Of a stretch of 64,000 nt of DNA, positions 1 to 12,789 are shown piece after piece (positions within the stretch are counted from its first letter, which is position 1; the number at the start of each line of letters is the position of its first letter). A program made the translations under genes and the position numbers. This stretch comes from Trichoplax sp. H2. Its lineage: Eukaryota; Placozoa; Uniplacotomia; Trichoplacea. The stretch lies in assembly GCA_003344405.1 (NCBI GenBank), contig NOWV01000287.1, forward strand, positions 1 to 64,000, in the 5' to 3' direction. The notes below the pieces were generated by a model. That model was given only the letters and a program-made list of their open reading frames with translations. It was not told the DNA's origin and did not search any database.

Positions 1-2785
1 AATTCCACGTAGCATAGACAGATAGTTTAATTCTTAGGAATCAGCATAACAGACACATATCAAAGATTAATAATATAATTTTAATTTTATAGCTTAAAAA
101 TAATTTAATAATGATTTCATTATCGAATGTCATTCTGGGGAAATTATATTGTTAGACCGTCGCATTTCGAATGTAGAACACTGTTTTCATTTCTTATACG
201 TTTATATTTGATCTCTATAAATTTTACATTCACCGTAATTAACAGATTTTAAAGTAAATATGTGTGTTTCAAAGTAGAATATTGCCCTAATTAATTGGCT
301 CTTTTATTTTGAAATTCAGGAAGTTATCCTCTAATCGAATCCTTAAATTGGTTAATAGAACTTTTTCCACGTTCATTTCACTAGTAAAACTGTAAGTTTA
401 TTGTACGGATAAATCTAAATAATATCATAGAATAATATCTAACAAAAAAATTGCTTTAAAATTGTAAAGATATATGTGATTGTTACAGTGTTATATACTG
501 TATTACAGTAGAAATATCAATGTTAGGATAATTCTATTAGACTATCCTTATTTAGTTAACTTCTAATTTGGATATACTGTATTTTAATATAGCACTGACT
601 TTTATGACAGTGACACTTATACACATACTGAAATTATAATAGTTATAATAGGGAATGCAAATCATCTGCTTACAGTTCGAATCATTGTGATTGTAATTTA
701 CTTATGGTAGACTGTAAATTATCATGGAAATGTTCCGTGATAGGACATATCGTAATCTGACTATTCTGTAGTAGTCATTATATGTCTATGTTCGTAAATA
801 CTGTTGTCTNNNNNNNNNNNNNNNNNNNNGTTATTCCTTAAGTTTTTCAATCGTTGTTAAATTGAAACTCCCTTGACATTCTAAGTATTACTTATCAACT
901 TCAACATATGATCATATTCTGAATCGTTGTGTGTCTTGACTACATGTATACAGATGTTTTTCAACTAATAATAAATTTAGCAGAAAGCAGCTGAACCTTT
1001 ACAGTCGATTAAATGCGATCTATTGACTTTTATTATACGTAAGTTTTCGTTGAGAAACTTTATTAGAAATGTATTATCTTCACAAATAGCTCTTAAATAG
1101 CTCCTTTAGAATTGCTATATTATGTAATGGAGTTGATCACTTATAGGTTAAAAATATTTTACAAGATACCTTATACAGTATCATCGGTCAACATTAGGTC
1201 CTGGATATGGAGATGGCGAAAAAATTTTGTCCCGAAACATCAATCATCTTAGCAACATATATATATATACAAACAATTTAAATTGATTTTAAGCCAAGCA
1301 TGATTCTATGTGGTAGTAATGGAATAGGATTTTAGCTTACTAGAATATCAACTTCGCTATTATTAATATCAGTGTTGGTTCCATGGTTATATGTTTAGAG
1401 CAGCTGTTATCTATTCTCTATTACAATATTCCTATAATAAGCTAATACCTTTCGTTCTATCATGGGTACCAGGGACTACGCTACATAAATAGGATTACAC
1501 TATATTAATAACTTTAATTTTACTTACTGTTAATTCCAAATTTATTAACAGTTAAAAAATACATCAATTTCCATACTTGTACTATTAAATTAAATGGCAA
1601 TGTATCCATAGGTTTTCATGTATTGTATTTACTAGTGAGTTGCCATTACGAGTATTCGTGTCGGTAGGTGTTTTAAAAATCAGAGAATAAAATCTGCTTA
1701 GCAGATTCTATTTCGTTATCATCAAACTTATGATGTGAGTATTGTTTTTACGGCGTAAACGGCATGTTAGATACAGGTTATCCGTAGAACTTATCAAATG
1801 GTACTATAACATCCTGCAGATCTTGCAAATTGTTTAATAAGATACTTGAAATGATAGATTAACTGATCTGTAGTGAACAGTGCAGTGGCCAATCGGTGTC
1901 TAAAATTCGGTATGTGAACGATTCCGTAAAGAATACCATAACGGTACTATTTATAAATGCTTGAACATTATTTAATATACTTATACTGTATTTCAAATTA
2001 TAACTGATATCAAGTACTATAAAAGACAATCACGATATCCTGTATGCATTGTCCATTTCTATAAAGTAAATTCGGGTAATGATTTATTGAGTAACATTTA
2101 CTGTTCTTCTTAAAATGTAATTACACAAAGTAAAGTAAATAGAGGTATATCAAAAATAGATACAGTTTACATAACCAAGACTATAAACAAGGTTGTCTAG
2201 AATGTCTTAAAACACCACTGGCTAACAGAATATACTGACAACAATCATCGTTTAATAGCATTATTGAACTTTTGTTGCTAAAATTACTTGCAAAATGGTA
2301 TGGTAAATGTATTTTTCCCTTGCGTTAATGCTACAGCACAGTATTACTGTATTCAATTTATTTACTTTAATAATTGCTATCAACTTAGATCAGTCACGAG
2401 AGCAAAAATTAATCCAAGGATAAACTATATTTAGCTTTTGTTATCATAGAATAAAAAGTATCTCATATTCAACGATTTTTAGTTATTGCTACCATAAACT
2501 TTATTTCCATTAATAGTTTGCAATGGAAAGCCCTAGTGTGCAACGTTCACTTTACTACATTAATCTAGTCCAAAAGGATATCAGAACAAACATGCATTCA
2601 GTTACTGTAAAATTTACTACTACAACCTCACTCAAATCATAAAGCCATTTATATTAAACTGATCTAAAAGTTTATTCTCTCTCTATCAAATACGTTAAAG
2701 TATATGTTTAAATTAATAATTTTATCACATGATATTAGGTATTTTAGTTAGATTAATAACTATTATTTATCATGAAAAATGGAAG
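1..2785. other. Unassigned AT-rich sequence with an assembly gap
   Basis: No coding exon or RNA gene recognised. It contains a 20-N gap at 810-829 and a short TA run near 1257-1270. Stops are dense in all frames. Confidence 0.6.
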
Positions 2786-3080
2786 TGTGATAAAGTGATC
2801 TTCAAAACAATGAATCAAGAACTACAGTTTCTTGCAAATTTCACTTTATTACAGAAGTTAGGTTCGTCTAACTACCAAGGACTATCTGACTATCTGACAA
2901 TCTACTTATTACAGCAAAATTCACGATTTATACACGATTAGTTGCAGAATGCTTTTACTGTAACAAATCTTATCTTGCCCATTAAGTCGCAAGATCAGAT
3001 ATAAATTTACTATCGCGCAAACCATTCATAAATCGCGCGTCTATTTAAAGCATTACAATACAATACTTACAGTACTAGCA
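2786..3080 (-). mobile_element. Solo-LTR-like element, minus orientation
   Basis: About 295 bp, bounded by TG and CA when read on the minus strand, with an internal TATA-like GTATAAAT and a poly-A signal AATAAAGTG. It is colinear over its whole length with the element at 12227-12531 and clearly diverged from it. No target-site duplication is visible and no internal retrotransposon genes are nearby, so it is best explained as an old solo LTR. A 70-codon frame at 2729-2941 overlaps it and is not a gene. Confidence 0.6.
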
Positions 3081-3344
3081 TACTTAGCGCAAATCTATTT
3101 ACTGTACTGTATATCTCAGATCTTTATATAAACATCTTAATAGATTCGCTACAATACGTATTGTAAACGCCTTCTACAAATAGACTCTTACACAATCTTA
3201 CACTCTAGCTTACAAGTTAAGCTATTCTCGTACAGTCTTATAATAGTAATCTAAGCTATATTTGGGGCTGCACTAGAGGAAGTAATAGTTCGAAATTTGA
3301 AACTAAAGTAATTAATAATTACTGCTATGCTATTAATTAGTTAC

Positions 3345-6300
3345 TTATAATCTATAACTAAGATATTCTTTTCCAGTCTCTGGATCTAGATATTGCTCTG
3401 ATTCATCGGTCAAATCATCGTAACGCGGTGGACAGAATGGCAGGTATTTTGTACATGTAAATTTATGAAAGAAATTGGACAGTCCAAACGGAAGATCATA
3501 TGTTCTTTTCATTTCTTTCACGTATTCATTACTCATCTGATTCGATGCCTTCGAAGATTCTTGATGCCAAATATGCATGCCACGATCTTCCAAAGTACCA
3601 GGTATTACATTATCAAGGATTAAAGCTACCAATCCTCCAATAGCAATGTTAGTACTGAGTAAAACGACAATAATTTGATCTAGTTCTTTTACAGTAGTTT
3701 TAATTACTGATGAATTAGTGCCCGTTCTCAGCCAAGTAGGAAAAGCCATACCAAAAATGAGTGACAAACCAACGATAAAGATATTTCTTGGCAAATTCAT
3801 ATTACAGAATTGCAGATTGGATATACCGACTGCCGTTACTAGTCCAAACATAACAATAAAAACGCCGCCGACAACAGGATTAGGTATCGATGCAAAAAGC
3901 GCTCCAAATTTGCTTACAATAGCTAAGATGATCATTATCACTGCTCCACATTGGATTACAGCACGACTAGCCACCTTCGATATAACGAAACGGGAAAAAT
4001 CACAGATTATTTTACATTCAATTCATGATACAACCGTATTGATACTTTGTCTTTCTCGTTAATAAAACTATTTAAAAAAATCATAACCTACCCTAGTTAT
4101 ACCAATGGCTCCAATATTTTCACTGTATGAGGTCGTTCCACTACCAGTGCCAATCATCCCAGCTAATACACATCCTATTCCTTCCATACCGATACCGCGA
4201 TTAATAGCATGTGTCGGTGGAGGTTTAGCACCAGCAAGTCTAGCACAAGCGTAATAATCGCCAATCGATTCGATCATAGATGCCAATACTCCCGCTAACA
4301 TACCAAATACACTAGCAACAGAGATTGTTGGTATACCCCATTGGACTAAAGTTAAATTAATTGTAATCAGTAAATTGAGTCAATATGATATTAAAATATG
4401 CGTAATTCCATTAATCTAAAAAAGTCAGATAGTTAATCAGTTATATGACTATATTAACTTGATGATTACAGTAAAATTGTAATAATTTGTATTCATATAA
4501 TATTATATTAGGAGTTAAAGTCATTTGTTAATGCACTCATCATACAAGGATATGGAAATCGAAACCACGGTGACGTTTCCAGTACAGAAATTCTTGCATC
4601 GGTTCTAGCAAAGTAAGTTGGATTAGTTCGATCAGCAGGGAAAGCACCAGCAGCTGTAAGGATAGCCGATACGATCCATGATACTATGATAGCAATCAAT
4701 ACCTAAATTTAGGGAAATTTATCAGAATATTGATATGTTATACTCTAAATATCATTACTACATCATATGCAGACGAATTGGAGACTACTTATAAAACACA
4801 AAGGTTACTCCAGTTTACTATTTTCTGAAGATTTTATTATTTATATCGATCTCAAAATAATTTTAGTATTTTACCTTTATAATATTTACATATATAAGAT
4901 AAAGGATTAATTTTATACTATTCTACAACCATTCTTATCGCAAAGTATGATGCTGTATTATTGCATCTCACTTCTAATAAGGATAAAATTTACTTCAACT
5001 AATTTCATACCGGGAAGAGCCTGAATATGTGAACTCTAGTGACATAACAGCCTTTTCCTCTTTTAAAAGCGGGCATTGGGACAGGAAATCTTTCCAGAAC
5101 TTGTGAGAAAAGGGCAATAAAGAATATTGTCCTAAAAATTCAATGCGTAAAGAGCGAAATACGCCTATTAGAAATCATTTTTTCTAACATTTAAATTTAG
5201 TTTGAGTAATATGATTTAACATTTTACTTCATTATAATATAAATTATATTTACAATAACGCCATGCCCCAATGAGAAGCTATAATGAAAATGGATAACAT
5301 ATAGTCAATATTAAAGAAATTAATATTTGAAATTTATTTTACTATAAACAGATTATCATAAGTAAATATGTGACTATAAATCTCTACACAATTGAAGTTC
5401 TATTAATCACATATAAATATTAATCATTTCCTTACACGAATAAAATGTAGCCGCATCGATTAACGTTAATCCAACCAAAGTAATCGTAGGAGCAATAGTG
5501 ATCGGTCCAATAAATCTTAGACAAAGTCCAATTATACCAGAAAAACCAATGATTATTTGAAACAGCGATGATAGCATGATACCTCCTTGGATCTTTTGAT
5601 AAATATAAGATTATTATTACTAGCTTGAACATACGCTGGTAGTTTAAATATAAACAAGTTGTTAGTATAGTAAATATATTGAAGACCTTAAAATTATCTA
5701 GACTTTGGCTTTATAAAGAAGACATAATTACATTTCTACAGAAATGTGTAAACTTATTGCCCTACCGTTACTAAGCCATTACAACTGGCTAACTAACTAT
5801 ATAAAGAAAATTTACCTCTCGTATGCGAGATTGCCACATTTCTGTTTGATTTCTTTGCTGGGCCAATGTCAGGTCTACGTAGATCATCAAGGAAAATGTT
5901 ATTTAGTTAGCAATAAAGTATTCTTTCATTGCCTCACCCTCAACTTATTTCTGGCAATCAATAAAGTGATAGCATATATAAGTGGGTCAAGAAAGAATAA
6001 TGCAAGCATATACTACACTATTCTGATGAATGTTAATCATGTACTGTACAAGTGTACATGGTATATAGCGGAACATGAGCGAAGAAGATGATAATAAAAT
6101 TCTTTAAAATAACTTACTTGCCCAAGGCAAAACATTCGGACTACAAGTATCCTTCCATTTATCAAGTGCCATAATAGCGACAATTGGTGCTACAAAGGCA
6201 AAGGATCCTCCTTGCACGATTGGCAGCCTGTAAATTTTGTTTGTTAATCATTTATTTGTTAATGAAATGACTATAGTTATGTAAACAATCACAAAAGTGC

Positions 6301-7695
6301 AGTACTATGTAGTTAAAATAGGTGTACTATACGATACAAAAAACTACATTATAGCGGGCGTTAAAGGTTGTATGTCTACCGATAACTTTTCGTATAGAAG
6401 CTAGCTATTTTCATTTCTTATTCATAATAAAAGGGTTCTAGGTCAATAGTTAGAATAAAATTAGGTAAGACCTTTGCGCCACTGACTGTAGTTAGTAACA
6501 TGTCTATTGATGATACCATGAACAATTTGATCACTAAGTTAATTATAATTAGATATGCGAGCCATTTGCGTAACGGTAGAATCACTGCTATCATATAAAC
6601 TGTTAGCAATTTATAGCAGGCTGAGTTTAATAATGCTGCGGAAATTAAATCGCTCAATCTTGATTAGCTCAAAAATCCAAAAGACTGACAGTAAAATAAA
6701 ACTAGAGTTTTAGTTCCTCTGTTCTGATTTAGTAAGTACATAACTACATCCGTATTTGAACCAATCCACGTTAATACGAGTTATACAAATAATAAAATTG
6801 TGACAAACCTGATACCAAATGTTGCTTGCAATAACGTAGCAATGCCAGATACAAAAAAAATGGTGGAAATCAAGTCGCTTATAGCTAATGGATTGTTATT
6901 CCCAATGCACAGAGGTGCCGCTAGCACAAATGGTAAAGAAATAGTAGCCCCAAACATAGTCAAGTAATGCTATAGAAAATAATAGGAACAGTTATTAATC
7001 AATCAATTATACTCGAATAGCGCCAAGAGTTCACTGTAATAATATTGAAAATGTTTAATGAAAATAAAATCAATCTAGTAAAAAAGAACCAGTCATATTA
7101 CTATCGTAGAATTAAACCCGAGTTCATGTAAGACTAAGTCATTACTTGTAAACCTAGACCAATAGTATATAGAAATGGAGGAACTTCATGAAGTTCATAG
7201 ATAACTAAAAAAAGTGATCCAGAATGGTTTGATTAATTATTTTAATGAATATATTTCGCAATAGAAAAATCAATCATAATCGATGGGCATCATATACTTA
7301 CCAAAGCGTTTCTTATCATTCTGGATCATGATTTAAATGGATTGAAATGATAGAATAAAAAAGATATAATTAATAATCTGAATGTTAATATGACATTTAG
7401 AATATTGGATTATCTATTAGCACTCAATAAAGTTAGCGAAATCGATATCCGCAGCAACAGTAAATTTATTCATCAAGACTTTATCTTGATATTTAAAAAC
7501 GTTAACCTAGCCCTTAATTGATTGCAACATTAGAGAAAGATATCAACCGTTGCTAAAACATAAGTGATATAAAACATAAGTTGCTAACACTTATTTTATT
7601 TGTACCAAGGGAAACTATTATACCTTGGTAGTACCGTCGTGATTTTCCTGTTGGCAGTTTTCTGTCGTTGTATCATCATTGGAATGAGTCGCCAT
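3345..7695 (-). CDS. SLC23/NAT-family nucleobase-ascorbate transporter, paralog A (12 exons, 607 aa)
   Basis: Sodium-coupled or proton-coupled ascorbate/nucleobase permease of the plasma membrane. Coding exons in gene order: 7695-7624, 7320-7302, 7204-7146, 6969-6809, 6227-6118, 5874-5816, 5592-5436, 5278-5254, 5131-5011, 4702-4546, 4345-4092, 3974-3345. All have GT-AG borders, and the phases join without a break (1824 nt including stop). Family landmarks seen: the QH pair in the first membrane region (Q50-H51), loop sequons at N141 (NLT) and N149 (NQT), the TM8 glutamate E339 in ESIGDYY, and the NAT signature [10 protein letters not shown] ending at R398. The C-terminal tail contains [10 protein letters not shown]. 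Length matches animal SVCTs (about 600 aa). The residue after TRV is Ala, where B and C have Gly. The tail ends in SYRL, so it lacks the class I PDZ-type ending of B and C. The family call is firm; the substrate is not known. Confidence 0.93.
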
Positions 7696-7847
7696 TGCTA
7701 ATGTTACGAAGAGATTTTATTCCCGAAGTGGTGACTCACTTAATTACCAGTAACATATCTCGCAGAAATATGGCACATTATACAGGCAATGTATCCTTGT
7801 ATTTGTATTGTATTGTAGCAATGTATTTATTTTTTTGTAACTATTTT

Positions 7848-7870
7848 TGACGTAATACCGGGGTGGTCTT
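7848..7870 (-). promoter_or_regulatory. Conserved upstream element of transporter A (CRE-like)
   Basis: About 150 bp upstream of the ATG. On the plus strand it reads TGACGTAA followed by ACCGGGGTGGTCTT after a 1-base spacer. The same composite recurs at nearly the same distance before genes B and C, while surrounding DNA has diverged. TGACGTAA resembles a CREB/ATF half-palindrome. The start site of transcription is unknown. Confidence 0.45.
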
Positions 7871-8819
7871 AAGCGAAATAATATAAGAAATGTCCTGCAG
7901 TTTGAAGTAAATTTAAATATCTTTTGTTCAGACTTTTCTTCCAGTAATTATCCTTTCCTTTTTTCTACGAGACTGTGGGCGCGATATGAGATCAAGGAAG
8001 AAGATAATACAGCGATTTGTTTTATACGCTTCAACGTTGGTTCAAACTGAAGTAATATTTTTAACCCCATATAGAACTACACAATAAGGTTATCGTCATG
8101 ATACATTTTTACGTTTGAAGATACATGTACGGATAAGTTAATACGCTTCATATTAAAACTCTTTTAAATATGATAATTTGCTTGATTTAGTCATAAAAAT
8201 AGCAAATAGTGTCGAGTTGATGGTACTTTTTCATTTTTATTTCATTCATATACCGTCCCGTCTTACTTATAGCTCATTAAATAATACGCTAATGTTATGT
8301 AACTAAGGAGCATAAGTATATTTACTTAAGTCATTGAAGAACGGCTATGTACAAAAATATATTAAGTATAGTATACAATTAATTTCATTATATTCATTGA
8401 TGGAGTTTAATTCATTATCAAGTACTGTATGATAAAAATTAGCATATAGTACAGTACTCCAGTGCCTAGAGGTCTATGAAGGTACAATCGCTTTAATAGG
8501 CTATTGACACAAATTCTGTTGGATGACAAAAAATAGTAAGTAGACAATGATGACCCTGATATGCATTAAATAGATGCAGCCCAGTAAAACAATAAATACA
8601 AAATTAACACTAACTCGATTGTATCTATAAACTGACACTAAGGCAAAAGTATTATACTCTCCAAAAACTCAATGTATTGATGTTTCAATATAGACTTTAA
8701 TTAATTATCTAAAATAAATCAAGAAATTGAACTTGATTGTAGCAAGAAGGCAAATAGTCGTAATTAATATCGAATCATCGTGGCAGCAAAATACGTATAT
8801 AGCATAATTAGGGATACAA

Positions 8820-10215
8820 AGGAATATCAAGTGTAGCTTTACAACTTATTTGGGTGAAATTGATCTAGAAAACTGCGTTCAATGTGGGTTACTGTTGAGA
8901 AAATAAAGTATTTCCAGCCTTAAGCTAGCGCCAACAACAGTTCTGCTTCCATGTGTAGTCCTTATTGGACCCTTTTGGTTTATTATGCATGTTCGTATAC
9001 GATGCACATTAATAAGGTTAGGGGTAGACGGGTAGTGCAAGTCACAAGTACAGTTTGCGTTATTGAAAGGGTCTGTAATCAGACATTATTACAGCGCTAA
9101 GTTTAATTTCCATCAATTAACGGTAAGCAAAATATCTTTATGCTTGTAATTACGATCAGGATTTTCGATGCTGATATTGCTAATATGTAAAACTTGTATG
9201 CTGTACTTCTTTAGCTATTATGAAACCTAATATACTAAGTTTTATGTTGCCGTTTCAGCAATGCTAATGACTTATGCGGTATCATGTTTTAATAAAAAAA
9301 GATAGACGATATTCGTGATGGAACGATAAATTATTAGCTCTATTTAATTTAATTTCTGTGGTGATGCTTGATATTTTGTAACAGGATCATCATTAGGAAT
9401 CGTCAGTAAATTTTAATGGTAGCCTCCAAATCTAACTTTAGTTAAACCTGTATGATGAAGTTTATTGGTAAATGCAATAAATATAATAAAAAAATCATTT
9501 GTTGCAACAGCTAATCACGATTGAGACTGCGTATGTCCCATAATTTTATTCAAGTCTATAGGCTCGGCACAAATTATAGAAATGTTTGTTTTCTACTACT
9601 GATTGAGATGTATGGGCTGGGCCTTTTGGAGAACTAGCTGGTCTCGTGCATATAGGCGTGAATTGTTAATGGCAAATGGTGTTCTGTAAACGAATAACAA
9701 ATACGAGTATTCTCCTGATACATCTAACTGACTCAAGCATTGTACTTTATGAAGGATTACTATAAGGCATAGAAGTAAGCTGCTACTGATCTTGGAGTCT
9801 TTTACGGTCATAAGCGTGTAAAAGTGCATCAAATCATCTTCTACTATCGATTAAAGGATTTAAGATTTGTCAAAGATACTATGATTTAGGTTGCTTGGAT
9901 AAAATAATTATTATAATAGTCGTCTGACTAATTATTCAGTTTTGAACTGATAGCATATTTTTGAAGAAAGTACTATCCAAATAATAAATAAGACTACATA
10001 ACTGATATTTTAATCCAGTTACTGCAAAATATCTCCAGCTGTTTGCTATTAAAGGAAATAAAAAAAAGAAGGAAATTGCACTGTCCGATTGCAACTATAG
10101 TCCATATAAATTGGTAGATTAATTAATTAATTCATGTTTCAGATTACGAGATGCAGGACTTGTTCAAATAGGATGACATACATTATCCTGTTTTTTCTTA
10201 CAGTAACTGTAACCA
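8820..10215. repeat. Duplicated 5' flank, copy upstream of transporter A
   Basis: Diverged but colinear with 17630-18835. Matching landmarks include AACAGTTCTGCTTCCAT against AACAGTTGTGCTTCCAT, a shared GTCAGGATTTTC-like stretch before ATTGCTAA, and AACTGATAGCATA near the right end. It marks the extent of the segment copied with the gene. No convincing coding exon is seen in it. Confidence 0.6.
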
Positions 10216-11113
10216 GCTATTGGTCGATGTGCTATTAGACTGGATGATTTTAAAACAATTAATATCGAGAATACTATCAGATCATTTTGCTCTTGAAATG
10301 TAACCTTACAAAGGATACTCGAGTTGTGACCATCTCAAACTGTACAAAACGATGGCAGCTAATTTGCAAGCGCGGTAGTGATGTTCAGCATAGTACAGTT
10401 AAAATGACCAGCAACATATTGTACTCGGTCCTGATATTTTGGTCTATGAAAAATCATTCCCTGTCCCTCTCTCGTTTTCTTTAGGCGAAAACCTAGTAGC
10501 TATACGATACGTGTCCGTATATCAGATATACTGTATGTAAAACTGGCTCTACACTACGAGCAATATGCTGCAAAATCATCACCCGCTGCCTTGCCGGTGG
10601 TCTCCGTAGCTAATATTAGTGCATGGTAAAGTAAAGTAGCAAGCACAAGAACAGTACGCAAAGTATAACAAGTTAATTTTTTCCTTTTACCTATATGGTG
10701 TCTACTAGTTGACATCAATTGTACGCTTCAAAATACAGTAGAGTATCCCCAATCTGCACTACTAAAATAACCCCTGGACTGGACACGAAATGTCGTATTT
10801 TCGACTCATGTTGTAATTTACTCTTCCAAATATCATCCAACGTTGTTACTCTAGTATGCCACATTCACGATTAACTCAGCTACTCTATTCTTTTTATGAA
10901 GCGATCTTTGGTTGAAATTAACTTGAATCTATAATATTGTACCGTGGATGAGTTCTATAACCCATCAATGTGTTCAAATTCGTGCATGCACTGCCGAAAA
11001 AGCAGATCGAAAATGTCCATACTAACTCCTCCTTCTTACACTATTTTTTATTTTTTTTTTTTCCATTTTCGGCCAATCTCTGCCTGCTTTGGGTGGGGTT
11101 GTTCATCTATGTC

Positions 11114-11142
11114 CGTTCCGATCCGGTCCGGTCCGACCCGGG
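11114..11142. repeat. Short GC-rich CCGGT-type repeat
   Basis: A run built from TCCGGTCCGGTCCGACCCGG, strikingly GC-rich and CpG-rich against an AT-rich background. It is preceded by a poly-T tract at about 11042-11063. Two overlapping open frames of 69 and 125 codons cross it, but neither looks like a known protein. Confidence 0.5.
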
Positions 11143-11720
11143 TTTTCTTTTAGTGATTCATGACAGTACAGTACCTCACAGTATTAAGTACTGTACTTTA
11201 CAGTATTTTCACTGTATAGTGGAGAGTGGACATTGTACCATTAGCGTTAACAGGTGTTATCGATTTGAACTAGAAATACTTCTGGCCCACCGTATGGTAC
11301 TATTCAGGCGATTGAGACATACAGTCAAGTATAGTAGTGAACTTTAGGTATTGCACATAATTTGCCGCGTTGAATATTAATTTCTTAGTATTAAAATAGA
11401 AAAGTAACAAATTTATAGTACATTCTGATGTAAGAGAGTAAATGGCTCATTACATTTATTATCTTCATGTAATGCATTATACATAACTGTTTAAATCATC
11501 ACTTTTAACGTGAATGGATGTTAATAACCTCTCATTACTGGGTAAAATCAAATTCCTGAATAGTAACTGTGATATATTTTGTAACGTTAACGTATAGAAG
11601 AGTACTACTGGAATCCGTAAAATGACCATCATGGATTAGTGTAGTAAATGAGGACAAGGCCGAGTCACGTCTGAAGTATTATTGTAAAATAATATTCTAT
11701 AAGTATCATATTATAAGAAT

Positions 11721-11797
11721 ATAATCCGCCACCAAAGCGACGGGAGTTTGTAATATTATAACAACGTAATCCGTCAGCATAACGATGGGACTTTGTA
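11721..11797. repeat. Two imperfect tandem units of about 47 bp
   Basis: TAATCCGCCACCAAAGCGAC followed by GGGAGTTTGTA is repeated 47 bp later as TAATCCGTCAGCATAACGAT followed by GGGACTTTGTA. The function is unknown. Confidence 0.45.
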
Positions 11798-12226
11798 CTA
11801 GTTAATTATAATTAGTTACACATAATCAATAAATTAAATTTTATTTTATCAACCTTGCTAAGTGTAAACATAAAGTGTTATAAGTGCATCAAGTTTTATT
11901 TTAGCAAACTAAGATTGTCCATCCATTATTTTGGGACCAATGTGGTTTCAGTTATTTCATAATTGAATGCTATCATATTTTCCCTACAAGTAAGGATATC
12001 ATTCATATCAATATTAGATCCATTGCTATCGTAATGTACGTGTAGCGCAGCCCAAAATATAGCTTGGATTATGATTGTAAGATTATACGAAAGTAGTAGT
12101 ACTCGTTTGTTAAATAGTGCGATTTTGAAGATATCTATTTGTAGCAGAGGTTTACATATGTATTGTCTTGATACTATTGAGATGTTTACATTAAGATTTC
12201 ATAATAGTAATAGATAGCGCTGATTA

Positions 12227-12531
12227 TGTTAGTACTGTGAGAATTGTATTGTGGCGCTTTAATTAGACGCGTAAACAATGAATAGCTCGCGCGATGATAA
12301 ACTATTATCTTGCGACTTAATTGGCAAGATATGTTTGCAATGTGTAAAATTCATTCTGTAACAAGGGGTATATAAACCGCGAGCTTTCGCTGTAAAAGAT
12401 AATTCAGAGATAGTCCTATTGAAGCGAGGTAGTCCTTGGTAGCTATGAGACGAACCTAATCTTATGTAATAAAGTGAAGTTTATAAGAAACTGTAGTTCG
12501 TGTTGTATTTTTGAGAAGACACTTTATCACA
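12227..12531 (+). mobile_element. Solo-LTR-like element, plus orientation
   Basis: About 305 bp, from TGTTAGTACTGTGAG to CTTTATCACA. A TATA box lies at about 12368-12376 and the poly-A signal AATAAA at 12468-12473, spaced as in an LTR. It is a homolog of 2786-3080 in the opposite orientation, and the two lie on either side of transporter A. No flanking direct repeat is seen. Confidence 0.6.
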
Positions 12532-12789
12532 GTAGGTAATGTAATGATAATATTTAAATAGACGATACAATGGAATAAGATCACAGCCTGTACTGGCGTC
12601 CTTAAATATCATGCACTAATAATCTTACTGGTTATAGCAAAGCATACGATTATTTGAATATGGAATTAGGCAGTTATACGGTAGTTAGAAAGGACAGAAG
12701 TTTCGAAAAATTTACCAAGCTAGATTACTAAACACCAACTGATTAGAACTAGTTATAAACAGTAGAAAATATTTATAAGTTAAACCACT

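Larger units (their letters stand above)
7871..12226. other. Intergenic region between transporters A and B
   Basis: Holds the duplicated 5' flank (8820-10215), the CCGGT repeat (11114-11142) and the 47-bp tandem units (11721-11797), each listed separately. No supported gene. Confidence 0.6.

Noticed and set aside
2729-2941. Plus-strand frame of 70 codons
   Set aside because: Mostly inside the LTR-like element at 2786-3080 and not conserved in its homolog at 12227-12531.
3718-4062. Plus-strand open frame of 114 codons
   Set aside because: It is the antisense shadow of the last exon of transporter A; the same shadow appears at 13411-13665 and 22258-22614.
5744-6091. Plus-strand open frame of 115 codons
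   Set aside because: It crosses minus-strand exon 6 of transporter A and its introns; the minus-strand reading gives conserved SLC23 sequence.
10970-11347. Plus-strand frame of 125 codons across the CCGGT repeat
   Set aside because: Two overlapping frames are open at once, composition is driven by poly-T and the repeat, and no domain or conserved start is seen.
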